A DNA stretch of 42,759 bases from assembly GCF_014859695.1 (NCBI RefSeq), contig NZ_JACUTS010000011.1, positions 1 to 42,759 on the forward strand, written 5' to 3'. The position numbers and the translations under genes were made by a program. Positions 1 to 7,893 of the stretch are shown here, piece by piece (within the stretch, counting starts at the first letter, position 1; every line of letters begins with the position of its first letter). Origin of the DNA: Sulfurimonas sp. (GTDB lineage Bacteria; Campylobacterota; Campylobacteria; Campylobacterales; Sulfurimonadaceae). The notes under the pieces were generated by a model. The model saw nothing but the letters and a program-made list of their open reading frames with translations. It was not told the DNA's origin and searched no databases.

Positions 1-97
1 ACTCTTTAAACCCGTAACGCTCAACCAAAGTTTCCAAAATATGCTGCAGATTGACGCCATGCAACGGATTGTTTTTGTTTTTTTCTTCTTCGCTCAT
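1..97 (-). CDS. VF530/DUF2132 family DNA-binding protein, N-terminal part only
   Basis: The first 32 codons of a minus-strand gene that runs off the left edge. After a charged Lys/Asn/Glu-rich start the peptide reads NPLHGVNLQHILETLVERYG, which matches the conserved opening of the VF530 (DUF2132) family, small proteins of about 70-80 residues. The ATG at 95-97 is preceded by an AAAGGA ribosome binding site, which supports this start. Family members are described as DNA-binding on structural grounds; their cellular role is not established. The neighbour at 181-1623 lies upstream on the same strand, about 80 bases away. Confidence 0.75.
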   Translation of the reverse strand, partial: MSEEEKNKNNPLHGVNLQHILETLVERYGFKE

Positions 98-180
98 TTT
101 TTTCCTTTAGTTGTATTTTTACTATTCAAACATGTCTGAATACTATTTAGATAAATTACTCTTAGTTGGTTGTTTGACAT

Positions 181-1623
181 CTATTTTCTCCGGGTGTTTT
201 GTTTGATTGAAACTATGAATTGGTAGATAAGATATACTACTGCGCTTTTAAAAATAAGCAAATCAATCGTTATTGTTTCAGTTGTCATAATTGAAAATGG
301 ATTTATTAAATTTGAAATATTGTCCAATGTCATACTACTATATAATAAAAAGAGCATCATGGTAATAAAATGTGCAGTTGTTATGCAGTTTAGTTTTTTT
401 ATAAATAAAAATTTTTTACAAATCAAAATAAACATACTTATAAAAGCTACAAATAAACCAGCAAATAAAACTCTGTCTGGTAAATATACAAAACCATCTT
501 TTAAAAACTTGTAAACATAAGAAATATTAATTATCCAAAGCAAAACCAAAACCCAATCTTGCGAATGATTAGATGAAATTTTATGGAGTTTAAAAACAAT
601 CCAATCCTTAAAATTATCTTTTTTAATTTCTGAAAGCTCTTCATCTCTTTTGTGCATCTCTAACGCATAAAATTTATTAGCTTCAATAATATTGTCTTGC
701 TTTTCAAAAGAGTGTTTGATGATTCTAGCAGTTTCACGGTTTTCAATATTTTTAGCTTTTAAGACATTTTCATTCTCATTTTTCATATCTAAAAAATTCA
801 CTTCTTTTTTAAAAATTGCATTTTTGAGATCAATTGTTTTATGTACTATTGCTTCATTAAAAAATACATTTTCCTCAAATAAACAATAATTAAATTTTGT
901 ATCTTCATAAAAATGTGTTTTGACAAATATAGCCATACCTCCAAAACGAGCTTCATTAAATTTAACTTTTTTTAAATTGCTTTGGCTAAATGATGCAGAA
1001 TCCATAAAATTTATATTTTCCATATTCAGTAAAGCTATATTGTTGCAATCTATTAAATGAAATAATTTATAAAAAGTTTTATCATTTAACTTGAGTTTTT
1101 GATCTTTAAAATCACAACTTCTAAATTCAATATAAGCATTAAGTGAGTCATTCAGGTGCACTTCTTTTTCAAAAGTACAGTTGTTAAAAATTACAGATTC
1201 TTTAAACTCGTACCGTTGTAGATTTACCTCATCTAAGAAAGTGCAGTTATTAAATTCGATATGGCATTTTTCTATCAGCTTGTCGACATAATAACCTTCT
1301 GGGCTTTGTTCACAATCATGGTTGAGGTAACTTTCATGAAGAAAATAAAAATTGCTAATTTCTGAAGTTGCGTCATATCGGTCATCTTCATAATCTTTTT
1401 GAAATTTTGGAAAAACAATAGAATTATATTGAATATAATAGTGATCTAACTCTTCTTGTCCTCTTTCACAAGTATATTTTAAATTTAAATCATTTTGAAT
1501 TTGTTGCCAAAATTTATCTTTGTTTTTATTCAGAGAATGGAGGATACATAAATTAAATTTAGTACCAAAAATAGTATTTTTTTTAAATTCTTGATTACAT
1601 TTTAAACAACTAAAAAATTTCAT
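181..1623 (-). CDS. Pentapeptide-repeat protein with four C-terminal membrane segments
   Basis: A 480-residue protein. Residues 6-29 carry a possible zinc site (C6-x2-C9 and C26-x2-H29). Residues about 120-280 hold degenerate pentapeptide-like repeats, with phrases such as FNNCTF, FRSCDF and FNEARF. A charged linker (about 295-335, ETARIIKHSFEKQ and following) is of the kind that often joins such repeats to membrane domains. Four hydrophobic segments follow at about 356-374, 385-407, 413-433 and 452-473. The ATG overlaps the end of the upstream FRG gene by four bases, so the two are probably co-translated. The gene is more AT-rich than the ATPase gene two steps upstream. Its biochemical function is unknown; a membrane effector or channel partner of the FRG protein is my inference from architecture and coupling. 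Confidence 0.7.
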   Translation of the reverse strand: MKFFSCLKCNQEFKKNTIFGTKFNLCILHSLNKNKDKFWQQIQNDLNLKYTCERGQEELDHYYIQYNSIVFPKFQKDYEDDRYDATSEISNFYFLHESYLNHDCEQSPEGYYVDKLIEKCHIEFNNCTFLDEVNLQRYEFKESVIFNNCTFEKEVHLNDSLNAYIEFRSCDFKDQKLKLNDKTFYKLFHLIDCNNIALLNMENINFMDSASFSQSNLKKVKFNEARFGGMAIFVKTHFYEDTKFNYCLFEENVFFNEAIVHKTIDLKNAIFKKEVNFLDMKNENENVLKAKNIENRETARIIKHSFEKQDNIIEANKFYALEMHKRDEELSEIKKDNFKDWIVFKLHKISSNHSQDWVLVLLWIINISYVYKFLKDGFVYLPDRVLFAGLFVAFISMFILICKKFLFIKKLNCITTAHFITMMLFLLYSSMTLDNISNLINPFSIMTTETITIDLLIFKSAVVYLIYQFIVSIKQNTRRK

Positions 1624-2630
1624 TTTTCATCTTTACTAGAAAATACATTTTTGATATGCTGACTTGAATATTCTATTTCAGGATACACTTTGTCAATAGT
1701 TACACCTAGTGTACCTAAGGCTTTCCTAATGGAATCAGCAAAGCTTTTATCACACATCATAGCTTCTGCGCCAAAGTCACATAGCTTAAAAGTATTCAGT
1801 TTAAAATGTTCATCATCTGCACATTCTTCCAAAGAAAATGCTTCTTTTTTTCCATCATTTAAACCAAATATTGCGAACAATCCAGCTTGATTGATTATTC
1901 GTTGAGAGTTATGTTTAGGCTTGACAAATACTACTGACTTATCTAAGTGTTCCATCCAAATCATATCTTGAAAATAAGGCTTTTCACCTTTAATTTCATG
2001 AAGTAAATATTGTAAATCATGATTATTTTGAGTTATCAATTTTCCTAAATCATTTTTTAAATTTTTATTTAATTTTTTACTTTCTGATGAATTTATATAT
2101 GAAAATCCTCTTTTACCCATTCTTTTGCATACGTTATATTTTCCTATATTTCCATTATCGTTGAAATAATTATCAACAATATTAACATTAAAACTATCAT
2201 CTATTTTTGAAAAATTTGCAAATACAGAAACTGCATCGCTATCGTAGTATTTTATTTTATTTTTTTTTATGGCAACGATTTTGATAGTTGAGCAAAAATT
2301 CGCATAATCATCTGTGTCAACAGCCATATAAAGTGCCAATAGTGGATTTGTGGTAAAATCAAGCAACCTCGTAGGCAGTCCATAGTGTTGCATAATAGAA
2401 AGTTTGTCAATTGTAGTTTTTGCATTATCAAAAATATTTGGATATCTCAGCTCAAGTTCTCTAAAAATTTTGTGCTCATTTTTTAAAAAACCATCCCTGA
2501 ATATACTTGGAGTTGTCGACTCATGAAATTTATTTTCACCACGATAAAATATTTCGTAATTATGCAAATCTATGGATTCTTTAGTTATGTACTCATCTAT
2601 TTTTTTTAGAAAGTTTGTTATTGGTTCCAT
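1620..2630 (-). CDS. FRG domain-containing protein
   Basis: A 336-residue protein with the two FRG family signatures: the name-giving F-x-R-G at residues 28-31 (FYRG) and the block MQHYGLPTRLLDFTTNP at 80-96. The FRG domain is common in phage and bacterial accessory regions, often alone or fused to other conflict domains; its activity is not settled. No membrane segment or signal peptide is apparent. The gene starts nine bases after the ATPase gene ends and its stop overlaps the pentapeptide-repeat gene by four bases (ATGA), giving a tight three-gene unit. It is very AT-rich with long A/T runs, which suggests acquisition separately from the flanking backbone genes. Confidence 0.8.
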   Translation of the reverse strand: MEPITNFLKKIDEYITKESIDLHNYEIFYRGENKFHESTTPSIFRDGFLKNEHKIFRELELRYPNIFDNAKTTIDKLSIMQHYGLPTRLLDFTTNPLLALYMAVDTDDYANFCSTIKIVAIKKNKIKYYDSDAVSVFANFSKIDDSFNVNIVDNYFNDNGNIGKYNVCKRMGKRGFSYINSSESKKLNKNLKNDLGKLITQNNHDLQYLLHEIKGEKPYFQDMIWMEHLDKSVVFVKPKHNSQRIINQAGLFAIFGLNDGKKEAFSLEECADDEHFKLNTFKLCDFGAEAMMCDKSFADSIRKALGTLGVTIDKVYPEIEYSSQHIKNVFSSKDEK

Positions 2631-2639
2631 ATTTTTCCC

Positions 2640-3788
2640 TTATTTCTCATAATCATACTCAAGCCCGATATCCAATCTTCCCTCAAGTGCAACCATTTTA
2701 TCGTCATGTTGCTGCAAGAGGATTTTTAAAAATATATCTACTATCTTGTACTCGCCTTTTTGCAGTTTTGCTATAAGTCCCATGTTTTCTAGTGATACTC
2801 TAGTGTTGTAAAGTGTGGCTGAATCCACATCATGACTAAGGTTATTTGCCATTTCATAGACCACTTCAAAATGGTGCTTTTTAGATTTAAGTTTTGCTAT
2901 AAGCTCGTCAAGATAGGCTCTGTTTTCTATTACCCTAAAGCTTATAGCCTCAAGAGCGGAGCTGTAATCTATGGGCTTTTTTTCTAACATGGCGTTTATG
3001 TAAAGCGTTTGGAGTACTTTTGCGCTGTACTCAGGATGACCTTCTAAAAAAGTTATGGTGCTACGCAAAAGCTCTGCGTCATAGACAATGCCTTGTTTGT
3101 CAAACTCTGTTTTGGTGTAGTCAAAAAGTTCATCAGCGTCAAGACCGTCTAGCTTTATCACACTTGCAAAATGAAAAAATGGGGATGCTTTGCTCTCAAA
3201 GATTTCAGTCATTATCGATTCGATGCTTCCTAAAAAAACATATGTAATATTTTCATGGTGCTGTGCAACTGAACGAAGCACTTCTAGGATATTTTTGTCA
3301 TAGAGTTTTGTGATGTCTTGAAACTCATCAAATATAACTTTGATATTTGCACCTTTTGAGGTCGCTATGCTATCTACTACGTTTAAAGAGTGGATAAAAA
3401 GCTCTATGGGGTCACTCTCTTTACTAACCAAATCAATAGTCACTTCTGCCATGTCAGGAATGGAGATGGTTTTGATAGATTTTAAAAGCTTTAAAAGTGA
3501 GTTTTTTGTCTGTCTGATGAAGTTTTCAATCTTTACAAAACTATATGCACTGTCTACTATTTGTTTGGACAACGAATCTAGAGAGTGATGCAGTCTTATG
3601 TCAATGTAGATAAAATCATAACCTTTTTCGTAGTCAAACATATGCTTGATGAGCGATGTTTTTCCAAATCTTCTAGGAGCTTTTATCATAATATGCTGAT
3701 TGTTATCAAGATATGATTTGAAAAGTGGGAGATGTTTTTTTCTATCTATAAAATCTTTTCCTTTTACGGGGCTTCCACTTTGAAACAT
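2640..3788 (-). CDS. P-loop ATPase of the archaeal ATPase/STAND-like group
   Basis: A 382-residue protein. The Walker A region APRRFGKTS lies at residues 37-45 and the Walker B VIFDEFQD at 151-158. A C-terminal section (about 285-365) has the look of a winged helix (VYEMANNLSHD, then TRVSLENMGLIAKL). This layout matches PF01637-type ATPases, which combine an N-terminal NTPase with a winged-helix tail. The start ATG has an AAAGGA site five bases upstream. It is the first gene of the unit with the FRG and pentapeptide-repeat genes. Base composition is closer to the backbone than that of the two genes after it, so the ATPase may be older in the genome and the other two added behind it. Its client or trigger cannot be read from sequence. 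Confidence 0.75.
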   Translation of the reverse strand: MFQSGSPVKGKDFIDRKKHLPLFKSYLDNNQHIMIKAPRRFGKTSLIKHMFDYEKGYDFIYIDIRLHHSLDSLSKQIVDSAYSFVKIENFIRQTKNSLLKLLKSIKTISIPDMAEVTIDLVSKESDPIELFIHSLNVVDSIATSKGANIKVIFDEFQDITKLYDKNILEVLRSVAQHHENITYVFLGSIESIMTEIFESKASPFFHFASVIKLDGLDADELFDYTKTEFDKQGIVYDAELLRSTITFLEGHPEYSAKVLQTLYINAMLEKKPIDYSSALEAISFRVIENRAYLDELIAKLKSKKHHFEVVYEMANNLSHDVDSATLYNTRVSLENMGLIAKLQKGEYKIVDIFLKILLQQHDDKMVALEGRLDIGLEYDYEK

Positions 3789-3823
3789 TGGTATCCTTTG
3801 TTGGAAAAATATAAATTGCTTGT

Positions 3824-3829
3824 ATTATA
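3824..3829 (-). promoter_or_regulatory. Candidate -10 box for the ATPase/FRG/pentapeptide unit
   Basis: A perfect TATAAT on the minus strand about 36 bases before the ATPase ATG. Upstream (3830-3868) lie repeated CTATATAG/TATATA palindromes that could bind a regulator or simply form a bendable AT tract. No canonical -35 box is seen, which is normal for epsilonproteobacterial sigma-70 promoters. Confidence 0.5.
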
Positions 3830-3961
3830 CTATATATAATATACTTATATAGTTTTTTTCTATATAGAAAATATTTAGTTAAAATACAAAGGTAGCATTT
3901 TTTACCTCTATGATGGTAGATTTTATACCCTTATGCTATAGAATTTTATAAATTCTTTCAT

Positions 3962-4012
3962 GAGATTGCTTCACTTCGTTCACAATGACGAGGAGGCTTT
4001 GCTCGCAATGAC
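3962..4012. repeat. Intergenic repeat-like element with GAGATTGCTTC / GCAATGAC ends
   Basis: A 51-base block in the gap between the AddB-like gene and the ATPase gene. It starts with GAGATTGCTTCACTTCGTTC, contains CACAATGACGAGGAGG and ends TTTGCTCGCAATGAC. Its ends (CATTGCGAGC and GAAGCAATCTC when read on the minus strand) resemble a short dispersed intergenic repeat found in several bacterial genomes. Only one copy is seen in this window, so repeat status rests on resemblance. Confidence 0.45.
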
Positions 4013-4024
4013 AATTATTAAACA

Positions 4025-6370
4025 TCACTCCCTACCGCACATTACTCTATAGTCGCAAAACAGGCAGTTTTTCGCATCTTCACACTTGCTAAAGTTTACA
4101 TCTTCTATGTTTAGCAAATCATTCACATGCGACTCCAGAAGTGCCAATTTCTCTTTTAAAAGCGGTTCATCTACTATTTTGGACTCTTTTAGGTCGTAGT
4201 ATCCGCACTCTGTTATATTGCCTAAGCCGCCCGCCAGCAGATAGTAGAACTCCAGCTGGAAGTCTGTAGCCTCTGTGAAGTTTTTCTCAGTGTAGAGAGG
4301 ATATGCGCCTGTTTTGTAGTCAAGTACGGCTATCTCATTTGCACATTTATCTATTCGGTCTATTACGCCCTCTAGTGTCACTCCTGCGAAGCTTGTCTGC
4401 ATCTTCTCTTCACATCTATATACCTGCCAGCCCTTTGCAAATCTCTTTACTTCGTTTTCGCAAAACAGTTCCATTCTTCTCTTTTGCATAGCTATAAGGT
4501 ACTTCTCAAGCTCACTCTCTCCGCACGCATTATCAAGCTCTGCATGCAGATCTTTTTTCAGCATCTCTACGTCGTCATAAGAGCTTTTTTTGCCATAGAG
4601 CTCTTTTAGCGCTTCATGAACATCCAAGCCGATTTCATACTCTTTAGGCATATCTTTTGGTATCTCATGTCCCTCTATATGCTCTATATATTTGTGGTAA
4701 TATTTTCTCTTGCATGTAAGAAATGTTTTTAGTTTTGTGGCTGAGAGGTTTTTGCCCCTGAAACTGTACTCTAAAACTATCTCCTCTTCCTCTTTGACTT
4801 TTGGCGCTGGGCTTGCAAAAAGCACTCCGGCATAAGAGTCTTCGCCGTAGATGCTACTCTCTTTTATGCCAAGCTGTTTTAAAAACCTTGAAGCGCTGCT
4901 CTCTTTGGATTTTACAAAGGAGATTGCGACCTCTTTGCTTGAGTTTATAAGCATCTCATAGTAATGTTTTTGCAGATTTTCCCTGTCGCTCATGGTCGGC
5001 AGGTTTGCCATCTCTCTTACATGTGTGTTTAAAAACATATCTTTATCGCTTTTTTTAGGAACGTTACTGTCGCTAAAATCAACTATCACAACCGCGTCAA
5101 ATTCAACAGAGCGGGTCTCTAAAACACCCATGACGGTTATCTTTCCGCCTCTTACATCATCGATTGTCCGGCTTGAGAGCCTTTGGAGGAAAACAAGCAG
5201 CAGAGATTTCACGCTCATCTCTCTCATAAAAGGGAGGATGTTTTTAAGACCGTAAAGCTCCTCATTAAAAATCTTAAGCTCTCTTTTGGAAGAAAAACTC
5301 TCTTTGTAGCTCTTTAAAAACTCTAATATCTCTGTATCTTTGCTTTTTTTTGCATAGATTGAGCGAAGCGGAGCGTAAAACTCATCCCCGACTCTCTCTA
5401 GTCTCGCCTCATTCTCTTTAGAATCCTGCTCAATATAGCTGCATGTCGCATCGAGTTTCTCATAGATGGAGGTTGTGCTAAACGGCTCTCCCATGGCAAA
5501 GTTAAAGTTTGATTTTGTATCGAAACTCTTAAGCAGCTGCGCAAACTTCTCATCGGGCAAAATAACTGCAATGTTTTCAGCCCTGTAGCCCATCTGCACA
5601 AAGTCATATATCTTTTTTTTGACAAATGCCGCCTGCAAAAGAGGCTCGCTAAAGGACTCACATGTCACTTTAGTGTTTTGCTCTATCATCTGTTTGTGAA
5701 ATATCTCTTTTGTATTTAGCGAGATTTTATATCTGTTTCCAGCCTCGAGTCCTATGCCTAAAGATAAGAATTTTTTTTGCATCTTGGTGTTAAATCTGCT
5801 CGCACTAAAGAGAATATTTATGCTGCTGAACTCGCAGCACTTCTCTAGAAGTTCAAGCTCAAAGTTTGTCAAATGACCATCAACATGAAGCTCTATATTT
5901 TTATATTTTTTTATGTACGCTCTGTTGAAAGTGTAGAGTTTTGGCAGAAATATTCTATCTAGAAGTTTCCGCTCCCTGCAGAGTGCCTCATATCTTACAT
6001 ATAGCTCCCCAAGTATGGCTATATGCTCCTCATACTCGCCGTAGATGTCCGAGGTTGCCAAATCTTTTATGTCGTACATCTCTGCACTTAACTCTTCAAA
6101 AAATTTAAATATGTAGGATGAGTTTTTTGTAAAGGTGAAAAAGTTTCTCTGGATTTGAAGATTTGTGAAATTTTTAAAGTCGCTTGCCTCAAGCAGAAGC
6201 AAAATCCTGCCATCTTCATCGAGCGCCTTAAAATCTTCGACCATACAGAGCTTTGAGATAAATTCACTCATAGTAATATAGTTTGGAAGAAAGAGGGTAG
6301 AACCCTCTACATGGAGAAGTTTTTGTCTTATTGCGCGAGCCGAGGGGAGGACAATCAAAGATTCATTCAT
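4025..6370 (-). CDS. addB: AddB-like nuclease with iron-sulfur PD-(D/E)XK domain
   Basis: A 781-residue protein with an N-terminal inactivated superfamily I helicase-like region (no Walker A lysine motif; LPSARAIRQKLL at residues 8-19) and a C-terminal RecB-family nuclease. The nuclease core includes GLDVHEAL, then GVIDRID, LDYKTG and QLEFYYLLAG, which supply the usual His, Asp, Asp-x-Lys and Gln/Tyr residues. The final residues form a C-x2-C-x5-C cluster (NCLFCDYRVMCGRE), with an earlier cysteine in FLTCKRKYYHKY, as in the four-cysteine iron-sulfur site of AddB. AddB works with AddA to process double-strand ends for recombination; addA is not in this window. The gene follows the FixH-like gene by 14 bases, but its function is unrelated to respiration and a weak ribosome site precedes its ATG. 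Confidence 0.8.
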   Translation of the reverse strand: MNESLIVLPSARAIRQKLLHVEGSTLFLPNYITMSEFISKLCMVEDFKALDEDGRILLLLEASDFKNFTNLQIQRNFFTFTKNSSYIFKFFEELSAEMYDIKDLATSDIYGEYEEHIAILGELYVRYEALCRERKLLDRIFLPKLYTFNRAYIKKYKNIELHVDGHLTNFELELLEKCCEFSSINILFSASRFNTKMQKKFLSLGIGLEAGNRYKISLNTKEIFHKQMIEQNTKVTCESFSEPLLQAAFVKKKIYDFVQMGYRAENIAVILPDEKFAQLLKSFDTKSNFNFAMGEPFSTTSIYEKLDATCSYIEQDSKENEARLERVGDEFYAPLRSIYAKKSKDTEILEFLKSYKESFSSKRELKIFNEELYGLKNILPFMREMSVKSLLLVFLQRLSSRTIDDVRGGKITVMGVLETRSVEFDAVVIVDFSDSNVPKKSDKDMFLNTHVREMANLPTMSDRENLQKHYYEMLINSSKEVAISFVKSKESSASRFLKQLGIKESSIYGEDSYAGVLFASPAPKVKEEEEIVLEYSFRGKNLSATKLKTFLTCKRKYYHKYIEHIEGHEIPKDMPKEYEIGLDVHEALKELYGKKSSYDDVEMLKKDLHAELDNACGESELEKYLIAMQKRRMELFCENEVKRFAKGWQVYRCEEKMQTSFAGVTLEGVIDRIDKCANEIAVLDYKTGAYPLYTEKNFTEATDFQLEFYYLLAGGLGNITECGYYDLKESKIVDEPLLKEKLALLESHVNDLLNIEDVNFSKCEDAKNCLFCDYRVMCGRE

Positions 6371-6384
6371 AGGCTAATTATAAC

Positions 6385-6891
6385 CTAATATTCTATGATT
6401 TCCTTGGCTCTCGTATCTGCTTTTACGTTGTAAAATCTATGAAGTTCCTCTACCGCTACTTTAGCCATAACGTCCCATCTTCCCTCTTGCGGAAGCTCAA
6501 TCGAGTCAAAAGTGTAGACTCCGTTTTCTATTTTTGGATTGCTTAACTCTTGATCATGCTTATGGTTGTTTGGTCTGGTTACAATAACTTTTATTTGGGC
6601 ATCATTTACAGGGTTAGAATCAATATCGCTAACTCTATATTTTATAGTGCTGTTTTGCGTACTGAGTCCATCTGTTATATACTCTATTTTATACTTTTTG
6701 TTAAATGCTATAGCAGATTCTAAGATATCGTTTACTTTTGCATTTGCTTCATGATAATCCATCATATAGGTATCACTTTTCTCAACAGGAAGAGTATTGG
6801 CAACTATTACCGTAGCTACACAAGCGCCAAATATAAATATGATTGAAGCAGCAATCGAGTAAGGCCAAATTCTACCGTTGCTTAGATTCAT
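6385..6891 (-). CDS. FixH family membrane protein
   Basis: A protein of 169 residues when started at the ATG at 6889-6891. That start has AGAAGG seven bases upstream, whereas the longer in-frame start at 6942 lies deep inside the upstream gene and lacks such a site. A membrane anchor (about residues 8-32, WPYSIAASIIFIFGACVATV) precedes a periplasmic beta-rich domain typical of FixH/CcoH (KYRVSDIDSNPVNDAQIKVI, then VYTFDSIELPQEGRWDVMAK). FixH/CcoH proteins assist cbb3 oxidase maturation, and this gene ends the cco cluster, which fits. It overlaps the TPM-like gene by 20 bases. No ccoG, ccoI or ccoS is present here. Confidence 0.75.
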   Translation of the reverse strand: MNLSNGRIWPYSIAASIIFIFGACVATVIVANTLPVEKSDTYMMDYHEANAKVNDILESAIAFNKKYKIEYITDGLSTQNSTIKYRVSDIDSNPVNDAQIKVIVTRPNNHKHDQELSNPKIENGVYTFDSIELPQEGRWDVMAKVAVEELHRFYNVKADTRAKEIIEY

Positions 6892-7564
6892 TTTTTTGCC
6901 TTCTAATATATAATTTTCTTTTAATGTAAAGAAATATACCATAAAAAATAAAACCGTAGAACAACACTTTTACAAGAAAAATGCTCGTCTGATTTGCACT
7001 GCCCACTGCATTCTCTAGCACAATTCCCTTGCTTTTGGCAATCTGCTCTGCAATATCTGCATAGCCGTTAAACATAGAACCTGAATACTTCCCTAAAAGC
7101 TCGTCCTCTTTTGCTTTTTGAGCAAGCAGAGGCAAAATCGTACCGCCGCTGCTCATGTCGCTAAAATCCATGTTGAGAAGTGCGACAACAAATGCTTGAA
7201 CGGATGATGAAACAGGGCTTAACACCTGTTTTTTATCAAAATACTCATATAATGATGTCTGGTTTGCATAAATATCAACTTTTGAGTCCATTTCAGAAAA
7301 CGTAAGCAAAATAGTAGGCTCGCTAAAATCTTTCATCAGCTCTTTTTCATACTCTACTATACTCATCTTCTGCGGCAACTCTTTAAGCATTACAAGCCTT
7401 AGAGATATTCCGGTTTTTTGATGTAGCTCTAAGCCAAGTTTTTCAACCTCTACATTAAACGCAGGATTAAAAATAAGTTCATCTTTATATAAATAGTTTG
7501 CAAAAAGAGAAGTGTTAAAAAGCAGTGCTAGTATGAGGGCACCGAGCCCTCTTGAAAACTTCAA
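6872..7564 (-). CDS. Membrane protein with signal peptide and TPM-like domain
   Basis: A 230-residue protein with a cleavable-looking signal peptide (residues 1-22, ending SLFA-N), an extracytoplasmic domain and one membrane helix near the C-terminus (about 195-215), followed by a basic tail (KRKLYIRRQKNESKQR). The domain pattern resembles TPM proteins: a helix (VEKLGLELHQKTGISLRLVM), then a strand and a turn (ILLTFSEMDSKVDIYAN). That resemblance is by eye and moderate. The position inside the cco cluster, between the 29-aa peptide and the FixH-like gene, suggests a role in oxidase assembly or stability. No catalytic motif is recognised. Confidence 0.6.
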   Translation of the reverse strand: MKFSRGLGALILALLFNTSLFANYLYKDELIFNPAFNVEVEKLGLELHQKTGISLRLVMLKELPQKMSIVEYEKELMKDFSEPTILLTFSEMDSKVDIYANQTSLYEYFDKKQVLSPVSSSVQAFVVALLNMDFSDMSSGGTILPLLAQKAKEDELLGKYSGSMFNGYADIAEQIAKSKGIVLENAVGSANQTSIFLVKVLFYGFIFYGIFLYIKRKLYIRRQKNESKQR

Positions 7565-7573
7565 AGAAATTTC

Positions 7574-7663
7574 CTAGCCGATAAAAAGATGATTTGGCGT
7601 TAAAACCGCGTAAAGAGTATACAGAGCCATTATAACCAGACCCCATGAAATGATTTTTTCCAT
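7574..7663 (-). CDS. 29-residue single-span membrane peptide in the cco cluster
   Basis: A short ORF that fills the otherwise empty 109 bases between the DUF4006 gene and the TPM-like gene. It begins MEKIISWGLVIMALYTLYAV and ends with a short polar tail and TAG. The ATG (7661-7663) is preceded by GGAGTG with good spacing, and the sequence is one hydrophobic helix with a charged N-terminus. The size and setting resemble the tiny accessory subunits found with terminal oxidases (CcoM/CydX-like in concept), but no homologous family is recognised, so the role is inferred. It leaves nine bases before the next ATG. Confidence 0.6.
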   Translation of the reverse strand: MEKIISWGLVIMALYTLYAVLTPNHLFIG

Positions 7664-7673
7664 TCTACACTCC

Positions 7674-7883
7674 TTACTTAACATCTACCAAATGCTTAGC
7701 GTTATCAACGCTCTTCATTTGTATAAGATGCTCATCTTTAATATCATAAAAATTTGTCGCACTTGTGTTTTGAACATTTATTGCCCAAGCTGTTAATCCA
7801 ACCAAAATAACTAAAAGCAAAACAGTTGCTATTAGCATGCCGGTTATACCGTCGAGAGAAAATATACTTCTGTTATCATTCAT
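7674..7883 (-). CDS. DUF4006 family small membrane protein
   Basis: A 69-residue protein with one membrane helix (about residues 13-35, ITGMLIATVLLLVILVGLTA) and a polar C-terminal segment. It matches DUF4006 proteins, which typically follow ccoP in Campylobacterota. It starts ten bases after the ccoP stop, with GGAGTCAGGG upstream of its ATG, so it belongs to the same transcript. Its function is unknown; the constant association with cbb3 oxidase genes suggests an accessory subunit or assembly factor. Confidence 0.8.
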   Translation of the reverse strand: MNDNRSIFSLDGITGMLIATVLLLVILVGLTAWAINVQNTSATNFYDIKDEHLIQMKSVDNAKHLVDVK

Positions 7884-7893
7884 CCCTGACTCC

